64,000 nucleotides of DNA from the NCBI GenBank assembly GCA_025454525.1, contig JALOOG010000022.1, forward strand, positions 17,093-81,092, in the 5' to 3' direction. The DNA is from Anaerolineae bacterium (GTDB taxonomy: Bacteria > Chloroflexota > Anaerolineae > Aggregatilineales > Phototrophicaceae). Position numbers and translations under genes: made by a program. Under the pieces are notes generated by a model. It was not told the origin of the DNA and searched no databases. It saw only the letters and a list, made by a program, of their open reading frames with translations. Within the stretch, counting starts at the first letter, position 1. Every line of letters starts with the position of its first letter. Shown in pieces: positions 1-8,179 of the stretch.

Positions 1-253
1 CCGCGGTATTGCTAGGGCGTGGTGTGTTGGTCAGTTGGGGAGTCGGGGTGAAGGTGGCGGTCGGTGTATGGGTGGGGGTGGGGGTATGGGTCACGGTCAA
101 GGTGAGACTCGGCGTGATGGTCGCCGTGGGTTCAAGGGTTGGCAAAATGACTAAGGTCGGTAATGCACCTAAGGATTGTTCCTCGCTAGGAGTACAGCCT
201 GTGATCCATGCGAGACTTAAGAGTATAATCGACAGGAATTTTATGTGGGACAT
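1..253 (-). CDS. secreted Thr/Pro-rich lipoprotein, 5' part only
   Basis: Partial gene read leftwards from an ATG at 253-251 and running off the left edge (84 codons visible). The product starts with a basic residue, a hydrophobic segment and the lipobox WITGC, so Cys20 is the predicted lipidated residue. After this comes a linker of Thr-Pro repeats (THTPTPTHTPTATFTPTP), the usual spacer of Chloroflexota surface lipoproteins. A GAGGTGG Shine-Dalgarno lies six bases before the ATG. It is divergent from the lipoprotein gene starting at 279, with only 25 bp between them. The functional domain lies outside the window, so no function can be given. The same stretch reads open on the other strand, but only as a Val/Gly-rich shadow. 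Confidence 0.8.
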   Translation of the reverse strand, partial: MSHIKFLSIILLSLAWITGCTPSEEQSLGALPTLVILPTLEPTATITPSLTLTVTHTPTPTHTPTATFTPTPQLTNTPRPSNTA

Positions 254-278
254 CGTGTCCACCTCGTGATCGAGATAC

Positions 279-1235
279 ATGAGAAGATTACTGATCATCA
301 TCATACTCTCCCTATTGGTTGGATGCCAAGAAAACAGTTCATTAGCATCCTTGACTCCGACTTTAGTAAGTCAAAGCGTGACGCTTGATCCGATTCCTAC
401 ACGCCATTTACGGGCGGTGGTGACTCGCGCCATGACCCCTACATATACCGCCTTGCCCACACGGCCGCCCACCGAAACCTTACTGCCTACCTATACGGCC
501 TTACCGTTGTTAGAGACTCCGATCCCACTCAACGGAACCTTTAGCTTTGGGCAATCAGTGTTAGGCACACCGCTAACGGCGCATCGCTTGGGAACAGGGG
601 CTAAGGTGATCGTGTTGGTGGGTGGGATTCATGGCGGATGGGAAGTGAACACCACGCAACTGATGAACGAATTGATCGCCCATTATCAGGCGAATCCGGC
701 TCAAATTCAGCCCGGAGTCTCACTCTTGATCGTGCCACAATTAAACCCAGATGGTGCGGCCCGGGGACGGGTGTTAGAAGGGCGGTTTAACCAGCATCTG
801 GTTGATCTCAACCGTAATTGGGGGTGTGGATGGCAAGCAACCGCCTATTTTCGGAGTCAAGTGGTTGATCCGGGGGGATCTGCGTTTTCTGAACCCGAAA
901 CGCAAGCGCTGTCAGAGTTGATCCTCAACACACGGCCGTCGGTGGTGTTGTTCTATCACAGTGCAGCGGATGGGATCTTTGCGGGGGATTGCGGGGATTT
1001 TGCGGGGATTTCGGAAAGCATGGTCGCCGTTTATGGGCGTGCGTCTGGTTATCCTTATGAGGCAAGTTTTAGCGATTATCCCGTCACCGGGACGGCCCCG
1101 GCATGGGTGACAGCGCAAGGTATCCCGTCTGCCGATGTGGAGTTATCGACTTGGCGCGAAACCGAATTTGACCGTAATTTACGCGGGATACAGGCGTTAC
1201 AATGTTGGTTGGTGAATGAGGTCAGTTGTCGATGA
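279..1235 (+). CDS. M14-family zinc carboxypeptidase-like lipoprotein
   Basis: 318 aa. Signal peptide with lipobox LLVGC (Cys16), then a Thr/Pro linker to about residue 85, then a metallocarboxypeptidase-like domain. Visible M14 hallmarks are GGIHGGWE (zinc ligands His and Glu, in the HGGxE form), NPDG, VDLNRNW (the Asn-Arg pair that holds the substrate carboxylate), FYHSA (third zinc ligand His) and a late DVELST carrying the likely catalytic Glu. The protein should act outside the membrane, trimming peptides or cell-wall peptides; the substrate is unknown. The stop codon overlaps the next gene's start (ATGA), so the two are translationally coupled. The first zinc motif has one residue more than the textbook HxxE spacing. 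Confidence 0.8.
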   Translation: MRRLLIIIILSLLVGCQENSSLASLTPTLVSQSVTLDPIPTRHLRAVVTRAMTPTYTALPTRPPTETLLPTYTALPLLETPIPLNGTFSFGQSVLGTPLTAHRLGTGAKVIVLVGGIHGGWEVNTTQLMNELIAHYQANPAQIQPGVSLLIVPQLNPDGAARGRVLEGRFNQHLVDLNRNWGCGWQATAYFRSQVVDPGGSAFSEPETQALSELILNTRPSVVLFYHSAADGIFAGDCGDFAGISESMVAVYGRASGYPYEASFSDYPVTGTAPAWVTAQGIPSADVELSTWRETEFDRNLRGIQALQCWLVNEVSCR

Positions 1236-2221
1236 TGTCACAGGCAATCCCACAATTAGCCGGTCATCGGATCTTGGTGATTGGTGATTTGATCCTAGAT
1301 GAATATCTGATCGGGCAGGCGACCCGTATGAGCCGTGAAGCCCCGATCCCGGTGTTAGAATTTGAGACACGCCGCTTGATCCCCGGTGGGGCCGCGAATC
1401 CGGCCGCCAATGTGGTGGCCTTAAACAGTCAGGCGCTTCAGATCGGCGTGATTGGATCAGATAGTGCTGGGACTAACCTACGGCAAGTGCTACAGGCGAA
1501 AGGGATCGATACCCAAGGATTGATCATTGATGCCGGACGGCCGACCACCGTCAAAACGCGGATCATGGCTCAAATGGGATTGCGTTTTCCGCAACAGGTG
1601 GCCCGACTGGATACACTCTCTCGCGAGTCGATCAGTGAGCATGTCGAACGGCGTATCCGTGAGATTATTCACCAACATATCACCCAAGCGGAAGCAGTAT
1701 TGTTATCCGATTATCATATCGGGTTGCTTACCCCGTCGCTTGTACAAACGATCCGCCATTTAGCACAACAGCATGAGGTGTTATTGACCGCGGACGCACA
1801 AGGGCATTTTGATAAGTATAGCGGTTTTACCCTCGTGAAGTGCAATGCTGATGAGGCCCGGTCTTATCTAAGACGCAATCTTCAGACACATCAAGAGTTT
1901 GCTAACGCCGCGATCGAAATTTGTCGAACGCTGAAACTCACCGGAGGCATGGTGATCACCCGTGGCGCGGACGGCGCTACATTGGCTTTACGCGATGGCC
2001 CGGCGATCCATTGTCCCGCACCGGTCGTCACCGATGTCTATGATACGGTTGGCGCGGGGGATACCGCGATCGCGGTGTTGACCTTGGCTGCGGCCGCTAA
2101 GATCCCCTATCCGGAAGGGGTTACGCTGGCCAATTATGCAAGCGGGATCGTGGTGCGGCGCGTCGGAAATTACACTCCGTCATTAGAAGAATTGACCTTA
2201 GCGGTTCAAGACAAGCTCTAA
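1232..2221 (+). CDS. PfkB-family sugar kinase, RfaE/HldE kinase-domain type
   Basis: About 329 aa. N-terminal VIGDLILDEYLIG, MSREAPIPV and GGAANPAANV match the kinase half of RfaE/HldE (D-glycero-D-manno-heptose-7-phosphate kinase). The PfkB signature DTVGAGDT near residue 270 carries the catalytic Asp. No cytidylyltransferase half is present, so this is a stand-alone kinase. The start is taken as ATG 1232, which overlaps the TGA of the carboxypeptidase gene; a TTG two codons upstream is also open. It most likely phosphorylates a heptose or related sugar for an ADP-sugar used in surface glycans, but a different sugar is possible. Its 3' end overlaps the convergent TetR gene by four bases. Confidence 0.8.
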   Translation: MMSQAIPQLAGHRILVIGDLILDEYLIGQATRMSREAPIPVLEFETRRLIPGGAANPAANVVALNSQALQIGVIGSDSAGTNLRQVLQAKGIDTQGLIIDAGRPTTVKTRIMAQMGLRFPQQVARLDTLSRESISEHVERRIREIIHQHITQAEAVLLSDYHIGLLTPSLVQTIRHLAQQHEVLLTADAQGHFDKYSGFTLVKCNADEARSYLRRNLQTHQEFANAAIEICRTLKLTGGMVITRGADGATLALRDGPAIHCPAPVVTDVYDTVGAGDTAIAVLTLAAAAKIPYPEGVTLANYASGIVVRRVGNYTPSLEELTLAVQDKL

Positions 2222-2832
2222 ACGAGATCGTCGGGTAAAGGGATAGCCTCACGGAGTAACACGGCGCGAAGATAGCTTTTTAAGCTCACCTGTACCTCGT
2301 TTAACACCACCTCCGGCGCAAGATAATCGGGTGGGCCGCTGAGTGGCATCAACGCCTTGACGATCGCGACTCCGACGATCGCACATTGACGGCGTGGCGC
2401 GGGATCAAAAGTTGGAAATTGTATCGCTAATAGGGCATCAATCTGTTGAACGATCTCGGTGTGCATCTGACTGACGCGGTTAGAGTCCATAAACAGCGTT
2501 TTGAACGCCTCATGAGAGCTTTCAAACCGGGCCATGCCTTCGATCATCACGCGGATCGTGTCACTACAGTTTAGGCGCTGATCAATGGTTAAAGACTCAC
2601 GCAACCCCTCTGTGTATCGGGCTAACAACGCCTCTAACAAGGCCTCTTTATTCGGGAAAAATTGATAGAGCGACCCGATCGATACCTTGGCACGGGCTGC
2701 GATCTGATTGGTGGTGGCCGATTCGTAACCGATCTCCGCAAACACTTGAGCAGCTGCATCAAGGAGTTGATCAACGCGCTTTTGGCTACGGGCCTGTTTA
2801 GGTTGTTTTCGCATGGTCGTTTCATCGTTCAT
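2218..2832 (-). CDS. TetR/AcrR-family transcriptional regulator
   Basis: 204 aa. The N-terminal helix-turn-helix is clear (about residues 14-60: LLDAAAQVFAEIGYESATT, then IAARAKVSIGSLYQFF and PNKEALL). The C-terminal ligand domain is of generic TetR type. It is transcribed divergently from the epimerase/reductase gene at 2945, and two palindromes of the form TGAGY-N4-RCTCA lie between them, so it probably represses that gene and itself. The ligand is unknown. A second in-frame ATG lies at 2814. Confidence 0.9.
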   Translation of the reverse strand: MNDETTMRKQPKQARSQKRVDQLLDAAAQVFAEIGYESATTNQIAARAKVSIGSLYQFFPNKEALLEALLARYTEGLRESLTIDQRLNCSDTIRVMIEGMARFESSHEAFKTLFMDSNRVSQMHTEIVQQIDALLAIQFPTFDPAPRRQCAIVGVAIVKALMPLSGPPDYLAPEVVLNEVQVSLKSYLRAVLLREAIPLPDDLV

Positions 2833-2884
2833 AAAAGCATCATAATCCCCAAAGATGAGAATCCGCTGTGAAAATTACAAAATG

Positions 2885-2898
2885 TGAGCTTTTGCTCA
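2885..2898. promoter_or_regulatory. operator-like palindrome 1 (TGAGC-N4-GCTCA)
   Basis: Perfect inverted repeat TGAGCTTTTGCTCA in the TetR-epimerase intergenic region. Its centre is 28 bp from a second, very similar palindrome. The arm sequence and short spacer are typical of TetR-family operators. Binding by the adjacent TetR is inferred. Confidence 0.65.
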
Positions 2899-2912
2899 TA
2901 TCATGAAAGACA

Positions 2913-2926
2913 TGAGTAATCACTCA
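2913..2926. promoter_or_regulatory. operator-like palindrome 2 (TGAGT-N4-ACTCA)
   Basis: Perfect inverted repeat TGAGTAATCACTCA, 19 bp upstream of the epimerase ATG. It shares the form TGAGY-N4-RCTCA with palindrome 1. The site would block transcription or initiation of the epimerase gene when occupied. A longer gene start at 2903 would place this site inside coding sequence, which argues for the start at 2945. Confidence 0.65.
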
Positions 2927-2944
2927 CATTTTCAAGGGGATATC

Positions 2945-3982
2945 ATGAGAGCATTTGTCACGGGTAGTACCGGATTCTTGGGTAGCAATTTGGTTCAACT
3001 CTTACTCGCGCAAGGCCATCAGGTGAAGGCGTTGGCGCGTTCGGTCGAAAAAGCCCGTAAGTTGTTGACCGATCCGCGTGTAGAGATTGTGATCGGGGAT
3101 ATGGAAAACATCGACGGGTTTAAAGCCCATTTGGCCGGTTGTGATGTCTTGTTTCATACAGCCGCTTACTTCCGTGAATACTTTGAGATCGGTCAAGATC
3201 ATTGGTCAAAATTGGAACAGATCAACATCAAAGGCACGATCCAATTGCTTGAAACGGCCGAGCAAATGGGTGTGAAAAAGACAATCTACGTTAGCTCCTC
3301 TGGTGTGATCGGACGGGCATCCGATCAGCGCCCCGCTGATGAGACCACTCCGCCAGACTCGTTAGCGCTTGAAACCAACATCTACTTCAAAAGCAAAGTG
3401 ATCGCAGAGCAGGAAGTGGCCAAATTTGTCCGCTCGCATCAAATGCCCGTGATTTTGATCCTACCCACAGCGATCTTAGGGCCACAAGATGCTGCGCCGA
3501 CCGCGTTGGGACAAGCGATTGTGGATGTGATCAATGGCAAATTTCCGGTGATCCCACCCGGTGGGTTTGAATTTGTCGATGCCCGCGATGTGGCACAAGG
3601 CATGATCAACGCGGTGGAACACGGTCAAAATGGTGAACGGTACATCTTGAGCGCGGGTTATCACAGCATGGCCGAATTGGTGCAAGCTATCGGACAAACC
3701 GCCGGAGTCAAAGTCCCTCGTATGGTAATGCCGTATCCGTTAATGCGACTCATGGCGCAATTTGCAGAAATGGGCGCACGTATGCGTGGGAAAAGCCCAG
3801 ACATCACCGTAAACGCTGTCGATACTATGGCTCATCAATACCCAGTCACCGCGCAAAAGGCCCAACGTGAATTACGGGTTCATTTCCGTCCCTTTCACGA
3901 AACGGTGCGCGATGAAGTCCACTGGTACACCCAACAAGGTTATGTGAAGGCAAAAAGTACCCCCACTTTCGCTGGAGTATAA
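2945..3982 (+). CDS. NAD(P)-dependent epimerase/dehydratase (extended SDR)
   Basis: 345 aa. The Rossmann motif TGSTGFLGSNL at the N-terminus is the extended-SDR nucleotide-binding loop. VSSSGVIG and the catalytic YFKSK (YxxxK) follow, then a substrate-binding half. The pattern resembles dihydroflavonol-4-reductase/3-beta-HSD-like reductases rather than sugar-nucleotide epimerases. The start is ATG 2945, preceded by AGGGGAT; an upstream in-frame ATG at 2903 lacks a ribosome site and overlaps an operator. Likely controlled by the divergent TetR. The substrate is unknown. Confidence 0.85.
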   Translation: MRAFVTGSTGFLGSNLVQLLLAQGHQVKALARSVEKARKLLTDPRVEIVIGDMENIDGFKAHLAGCDVLFHTAAYFREYFEIGQDHWSKLEQINIKGTIQLLETAEQMGVKKTIYVSSSGVIGRASDQRPADETTPPDSLALETNIYFKSKVIAEQEVAKFVRSHQMPVILILPTAILGPQDAAPTALGQAIVDVINGKFPVIPPGGFEFVDARDVAQGMINAVEHGQNGERYILSAGYHSMAELVQAIGQTAGVKVPRMVMPYPLMRLMAQFAEMGARMRGKSPDITVNAVDTMAHQYPVTAQKAQRELRVHFRPFHETVRDEVHWYTQQGYVKAKSTPTFAGV

Positions 3983-3993
3983 TTCATCAACGC

Positions 3994-4018
3994 TTGGGCG
4001 GGAAAACACCCCGCCCAA
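3994..4018. terminator. hairpin between convergent genes
   Basis: TTGGGCGGG pairs with CCCGCCCAA (9 bp, 7-nt loop), between the convergent epimerase and alpha-glucosidase genes. The trailing T tract is short on both strands, so it could be a weak bidirectional terminator. Confidence 0.6.
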
Positions 4019-4027
4019 ATTTAAACT

Positions 4028-5626
4028 CTACAACTCAATGATCACACCTTCGTTGGCGCGTAAATGAAACTCACCGTTGATCGCTTCTTCTCGATCTAGA
4101 TACGTCGAAAGCACGATCCGACCGTGGTCGGTGAGTGTGACCGCCTTGGTCTCGTTGGTGAAATTCAACGCGATCAATTTGCGCTCTGAATCATGTTCAC
4201 GCAAATACAGGTATGTACCTGCCGGGCCGTCCACAGGAAGGTAACTCCCACCATAGAGCGCGGCTGATCCGTGCCGATACCATAACAACTTGCGATAGAG
4301 GCTTAACATTGACTTTGGATCAAGGCCCTGTACTTGGATGTTACGGGAACGATAATCCTCTGAAACCGGTAACCACGGTTCTACCGTCGAAAAGCCCGCA
4401 TAAGCACTAGAGTCCCATTGGACAGGCGTGCGACAGACATCCCGGGTACGATGTGCGCCTAAAATGATGCCTTGTGGATCGCGGATCTTATCAGGTGGGA
4501 TCACGCCGTTTTCCATGCCGATCTCATCACCGTTATAGAGTGTTGGTGTCCCGCGCAAGGTCAATAACAACATGGCCGCGATCCGGGCTTGATCTTGTCC
4601 GATCCGGGTGGCTAAGCGTCCAATGTCATGGCTACCTAAAACGTAATTGCCCCAACCAAATGAAGGTAACGCTTGTTCTAATTCATCCACCGATTGACGC
4701 ACCAATTCCGCGTTCCATTCGGGCAATTGCAGTAATCGGAAGTTAAAGGGAAGATGCAAGGCATCCCCGTTTTCGCCGAAATACTTGACCCATGCGTCTA
4801 ACTCTACCCAGATCTCGCCGATGATCACCCGATCAGTATATTCATCGGTGAGCTTGCGAAAATCGCGCAAATATTTGAATAAACCGGGTTGCTCCCGATT
4901 GTGGATATTCAATTGACGGCCCGCAAGATCGTTCGGTGAAAGATCTGGTGCGGGATTTGGGTTGGGCGGATTGTCTAAGAGTTGGGGATGTTTATCGATC
5001 AAAAAGACGACATCCATCCGAAAACCGTCTACACCGCGATCTAACCAGAAGCGCAATACGTCCATCATGGCCTGATAAACGGCAGGGTTGGCCCAATTGA
5101 GATCAGGCTGCTCTTTGGTAAAACTGTGAAGGTAATATTGGCCGGTGTGTTCATCCCATGTCCACGACGGCCCACCAAACCAACTTCCCCAATTGTTGGG
5201 AGGCGATCCGTCCGGTTTGGCATCGCGCCAGATATACCAATCACGGCGCGGGTTATCACGACTACTGCGGGACTCTAAAAACCAAGGATGCTCTTCAGAG
5301 GTGTGATTCGGCACATAGTCGATGATCACTTTGATGCCACGTTGATGCGCTTCGGTGATCAGACGATCAAAGTCAGCCAGATCGCCGAACATCGGGTCAA
5401 TATCCACGTAATTCGCCACATCATAGCCAAAATCGGCCATTGGAGACGGATAGAAGGGGCTGATCCAGATCGCTTCAATACCGAGGGAGTCATGCGTCCC
5501 GTTATTCAGATAATCCAATTTTTGGATGATGCCTTCAAGATCGCCGATTCCGTCGCCGTTACTGTCTTTAAAGCTGCGCGGGTAGATCTGATAGATCACC
5601 CCGCGTTGCCACCAATGATAGGCCAT
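4028..5626 (-). CDS. GH13 alpha-glucosidase / oligo-1,6-glucosidase
   Basis: 532 aa cytoplasmic glycoside hydrolase of family 13 with no signal peptide. It opens with WWQRGVIYQIYPRSF and DSNGDGIGDL, the signature of alpha-glucosidases and oligo-1,6-glucosidases. Conserved regions are DYVPNHTS (region I), DGFRMDV (nucleophile Asp), IIGEIW (acid/base Glu) and LGSHDIGR (transition-state Asp; the usual NHD is SHD here). The C-terminus ends in a short beta domain. It should release glucose from the non-reducing ends of short alpha-glucans, sucrose or isomalto-oligosaccharides. It is a single-gene unit with a long inverted repeat immediately upstream. It could work on the same sugars as the amylosucrase at 13066, though the two are not linked. 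Confidence 0.92.
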   Translation of the reverse strand: MAYHWWQRGVIYQIYPRSFKDSNGDGIGDLEGIIQKLDYLNNGTHDSLGIEAIWISPFYPSPMADFGYDVANYVDIDPMFGDLADFDRLITEAHQRGIKVIIDYVPNHTSEEHPWFLESRSSRDNPRRDWYIWRDAKPDGSPPNNWGSWFGGPSWTWDEHTGQYYLHSFTKEQPDLNWANPAVYQAMMDVLRFWLDRGVDGFRMDVVFLIDKHPQLLDNPPNPNPAPDLSPNDLAGRQLNIHNREQPGLFKYLRDFRKLTDEYTDRVIIGEIWVELDAWVKYFGENGDALHLPFNFRLLQLPEWNAELVRQSVDELEQALPSFGWGNYVLGSHDIGRLATRIGQDQARIAAMLLLTLRGTPTLYNGDEIGMENGVIPPDKIRDPQGIILGAHRTRDVCRTPVQWDSSAYAGFSTVEPWLPVSEDYRSRNIQVQGLDPKSMLSLYRKLLWYRHGSAALYGGSYLPVDGPAGTYLYLREHDSERKLIALNFTNETKAVTLTDHGRIVLSTYLDREEAINGEFHLRANEGVIIEL

Positions 5627-5640
5627 AAATTGATCAATCC

Positions 5641-5685
5641 TTGTCTAAGATCGCTACTAAGTCCTATTGTGACCCTCTTAGACAA
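5641..5685. promoter_or_regulatory. 10-bp inverted repeat upstream of the alpha-glucosidase gene
   Basis: TTGTCTAAGA at 5641-5650 and its exact complement TCTTAGACAA at 5676-5685 are separated by 25 nt, 14 bp upstream of the alpha-glucosidase start. The AT-containing arms and long spacer suggest a protein-binding site or mRNA leader stem rather than a terminator, since no T tract follows on the side that would be needed. Confidence 0.45.
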
Positions 5686-5712
5686 AAAAATCTACAAACC
5701 AGCCCGATCAGA

Positions 5713-5752
5713 GCGGCGGCGGCTAAAAGAAAAAAGTTTTTTTGGCCGCCGC
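5713..5752. terminator. GC-rich hairpin in the 300-bp intergenic region
   Basis: GCGGCGGC at 5713-5720 pairs with GCCGCCGC at 5745-5752. The inner A-rich and T-rich segments can extend the stem. It lies about 180 bp past the end of the histidine kinase gene in its transcription direction, so it may end that operon or protect its 3' end. The remaining sequence between 5627 and 5930 shows no gene. Confidence 0.4.
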
Positions 5753-5930
5753 ATCGTAAGGTCAATAGTAATCGTTGGCGTTAGTGGGCTAAAAAATGCC
5801 GTCTGATCCCTCGGATTCAAAACCTCCGAAAATATAAACCCCGTCGTCTTGAATAGATCGTAGCACACATGAGCGAAAAATTCGTAACAAATGTCCACTT
5901 TTTAGTAGAAACAGGCGTTTATGGCGTTTG

Positions 5931-7424
5931 TCACTCGGTGGTGGATTTAGGTTTAGGCGTGGGGCGTTTGATGATCGCAAGATTGGGGCGTGTCGCGGCC
6001 TGATATGGCGTTGATTGTTCACGATCTCCTGTGGGATCAAACAATGGGAAGGTGACAACAAAGGTCGTCCCTTGCCCATAAGTGCTATGAGCGCTGATCT
6101 CACCGTGATGCGAGTCTACGATCCATTTGGCAATCGAAAGGCCTAAGCCAAAACCGCCGCCATTATGCACACGAGACGGATCCGATTGATAAAAACGATC
6201 GAAGATCCGCTCTAAGTCATCCGGTTGAATGCCAATGCCGGTATCTGCTACTTCAATCACGGCCTGTTCGCCTTTTTGACGCAAGGAAAGGGTGATCGTG
6301 CCGCCGTTGGGGGTGAATTTAACGGCGTTATCCAATAAATTGAGCATCAATTGACGCAAGCGATCCCCATTGCCTTGAATGCGTAACGGCTCAATATGTA
6401 GGACTTTTAAGGTTAATTGGCGTTCTTTGGTCAAAGCGAGTCCGCTGCGATAGGAGTCCATGACGATGGTATCTAATTCGAGGGGATAGAGGTCAAAATC
6501 GATCCCGCCATAGTCGGCGCGTGCCAATAACAGTAGATCATTGACTAAACGTTTAAGACGTTCGGCTTCTTTGTTGATCGCGTCTAACGATTCGTCATCC
6601 ATGCCATAGCGTCGGATCATCTCTAAATTGCCACAAATGGCGGTGATCGGGGTGCGTAATTCGTGTGAAACATCCGCCACAAAGCGCTGTTGCACAGTGA
6701 ATAATTTCTCTAAGCGTTCCATCATCTGGTTAAAAACGGCGTTGAGTTGACCCAATTCATCCATGGGGCCCGACCATTCTAGGCGCAAGGCAAGGTCTTT
6801 CGTGCCGACCACATGCGAGGCGGTACGGGTGATATTTTCGATCGGCCGTAAGACTCGATGTGCCAACCAACGGCTTAAAAGGGTTGATCCGATAATGGCT
6901 AAGGTGCAAGAGACCAACACCACCACCAACAAAATTTGCGCGGCCCGACTCACGCCTTCTAAGGAGGCGGCTACTTGGATATTGCCTACCAGCCGATCGC
7001 CAACGACGATCGGACTAGTACGGACACGCCATAACACCCGGTTGAGATGCACATCGGCATAACGCGGCTCGGATGTGCCTAAAGCGGCGGGATCTAAGGA
7101 CGCGGTGTAAGCTTCTAAGTTAGCGGAAGAATCTTCTAAGTTGTGATGTCCATCAAACACTGACCACACTTGTACTTCTACCCCGGAAGCGCGAAAGAAG
7201 TCCAATTCTGGCAATTCTAAGCGTAGTTGAGGCGATTCAACAAAAGCTGGAATGATCACAAAACGGCTATTTTGCCGGATTTGCGTGGTCGTGTCATCTA
7301 AGGTTTGGTCGATGCCCGAAACAAGCGTCCACCGCATGACGGCGTAGACGCTTGTCCCCAAAAGCATAATGATCACAGTAAGAAGACCGGCATACCACAG
7401 GGTGAGCCGCGTCCGAATGGTCAT
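5931..7424 (-). CDS. two-component sensor histidine kinase
   Basis: 497 aa. Membrane segment near residues 8-30, an extracytoplasmic sensor region of about 130 aa, a second membrane segment near 165-185, a HAMP linker (HRVLRPIENITRTA), then HisKA with the phosphoacceptor His in DVSHELRTPIT. The ATP-binding domain has N box NLLDNAVKFTP, DTGIGI and GGGFGLGL. It follows the response regulator gene by only 8 bp, and its ribosome site AGGT overlaps the end of that gene, so the two form an operon. The signal is unknown; the domain order matches classic EnvZ/MprB-type envelope sensors. The C-terminal tail is Thr/Pro/Lys-rich and likely unstructured. Confidence 0.93.
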   Translation of the reverse strand: MTIRTRLTLWYAGLLTVIIMLLGTSVYAVMRWTLVSGIDQTLDDTTTQIRQNSRFVIIPAFVESPQLRLELPELDFFRASGVEVQVWSVFDGHHNLEDSSANLEAYTASLDPAALGTSEPRYADVHLNRVLWRVRTSPIVVGDRLVGNIQVAASLEGVSRAAQILLVVVLVSCTLAIIGSTLLSRWLAHRVLRPIENITRTASHVVGTKDLALRLEWSGPMDELGQLNAVFNQMMERLEKLFTVQQRFVADVSHELRTPITAICGNLEMIRRYGMDDESLDAINKEAERLKRLVNDLLLLARADYGGIDFDLYPLELDTIVMDSYRSGLALTKERQLTLKVLHIEPLRIQGNGDRLRQLMLNLLDNAVKFTPNGGTITLSLRQKGEQAVIEVADTGIGIQPDDLERIFDRFYQSDPSRVHNGGGFGLGLSIAKWIVDSHHGEISAHSTYGQGTTFVVTFPLFDPTGDREQSTPYQAATRPNLAIIKRPTPKPKSTTE

Positions 7425-7432
7425 GGGATTAC

Positions 7433-8113
7433 CTATTCTTCGCGTAGTACGTAACCTACGCCTCGCACGGTATGGATCAAACGACTTTCATTTTCTGCTT
7501 CGGTTTTTTGGCGGAGATAACGAACATAGACTTCAATGATGTTGCTTTCGCCGCCGAAATCGTATCCCCAAACCCGATCAAAGATCACATCGCGGGTGAG
7601 GACTTGGCGCGGATTCCGCATAAACAGTTCTAACAGCTCATACTCTTTGGCGGTGAGATCGATCGCACGTTCCCCTCGGTGGGCGCGATGAGTCCCGGTG
7701 TCTAAGGTGAGATCGGCAAAGCGCAAGACTTCGGGACGGGAGATCGGGATCGAACGGCGTAACAAAGCGCGCACGCGGGCCATCAATTCGTCCACCGAAA
7801 AAGGTTTTACTAAATAATCGTCGGCCCCGGCATCCAACCCGGTCACCCGGTCGTTGATGTCATCTTTGGCAGTGAGCATCAAGATCGGGACACCGCTGGC
7901 AGCGCGGAGACGCTTACAAACTTCTAATCCATCTAACCCTGGTAGCATCCAATCTAGGATCACCAGATCAGGGGGATTATCGCGGGCAATGGCTAATCCG
8001 GTTTGGCCGTCGCGGGCAACATTGACGCGATAACCTTCATAGATCAACCCTCGTTCGATGAATTGCGCGATGCGTGCTTCATCTTCAATCACTAAAATTC
8101 GTTCGCCTGACAT
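7433..8113 (-). CDS. OmpR/PhoB-family response regulator
   Basis: 226 aa. Receiver domain with acidic pair (VIEDEARI), phosphoacceptor Asp in VILDWMLPG, the Thr of MLTAKDD and Lys of LVKPF, followed by a winged-helix DNA-binding domain (about residues 130-225, ending [11 protein letters not shown]). First gene of a two-gene unit with the downstream sensor kinase. GAAGGA lies seven bases before the ATG. The regulon is unknown. Confidence 0.95.
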   Translation of the reverse strand: MSGERILVIEDEARIAQFIERGLIYEGYRVNVARDGQTGLAIARDNPPDLVILDWMLPGLDGLEVCKRLRAASGVPILMLTAKDDINDRVTGLDAGADDYLVKPFSVDELMARVRALLRRSIPISRPEVLRFADLTLDTGTHRAHRGERAIDLTAKEYELLELFMRNPRQVLTRDVIFDRVWGYDFGGESNIIEVYVRYLRQKTEAENESRLIHTVRGVGYVLREE

Positions 8114-8179
8114 AGTTTATGTCCTTCAGGTTGTAGTGTAGACTGAAATCATGAATATCCTACATAGCCACGATTAAAA

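Noticed and set aside
9..269. Val/Gly-rich open frame on the plus strand at the left edge
   Set aside because: It is the antisense of the Thr/Pro linker of the minus-strand lipoprotein, whose signal peptide and ribosome site are clear.
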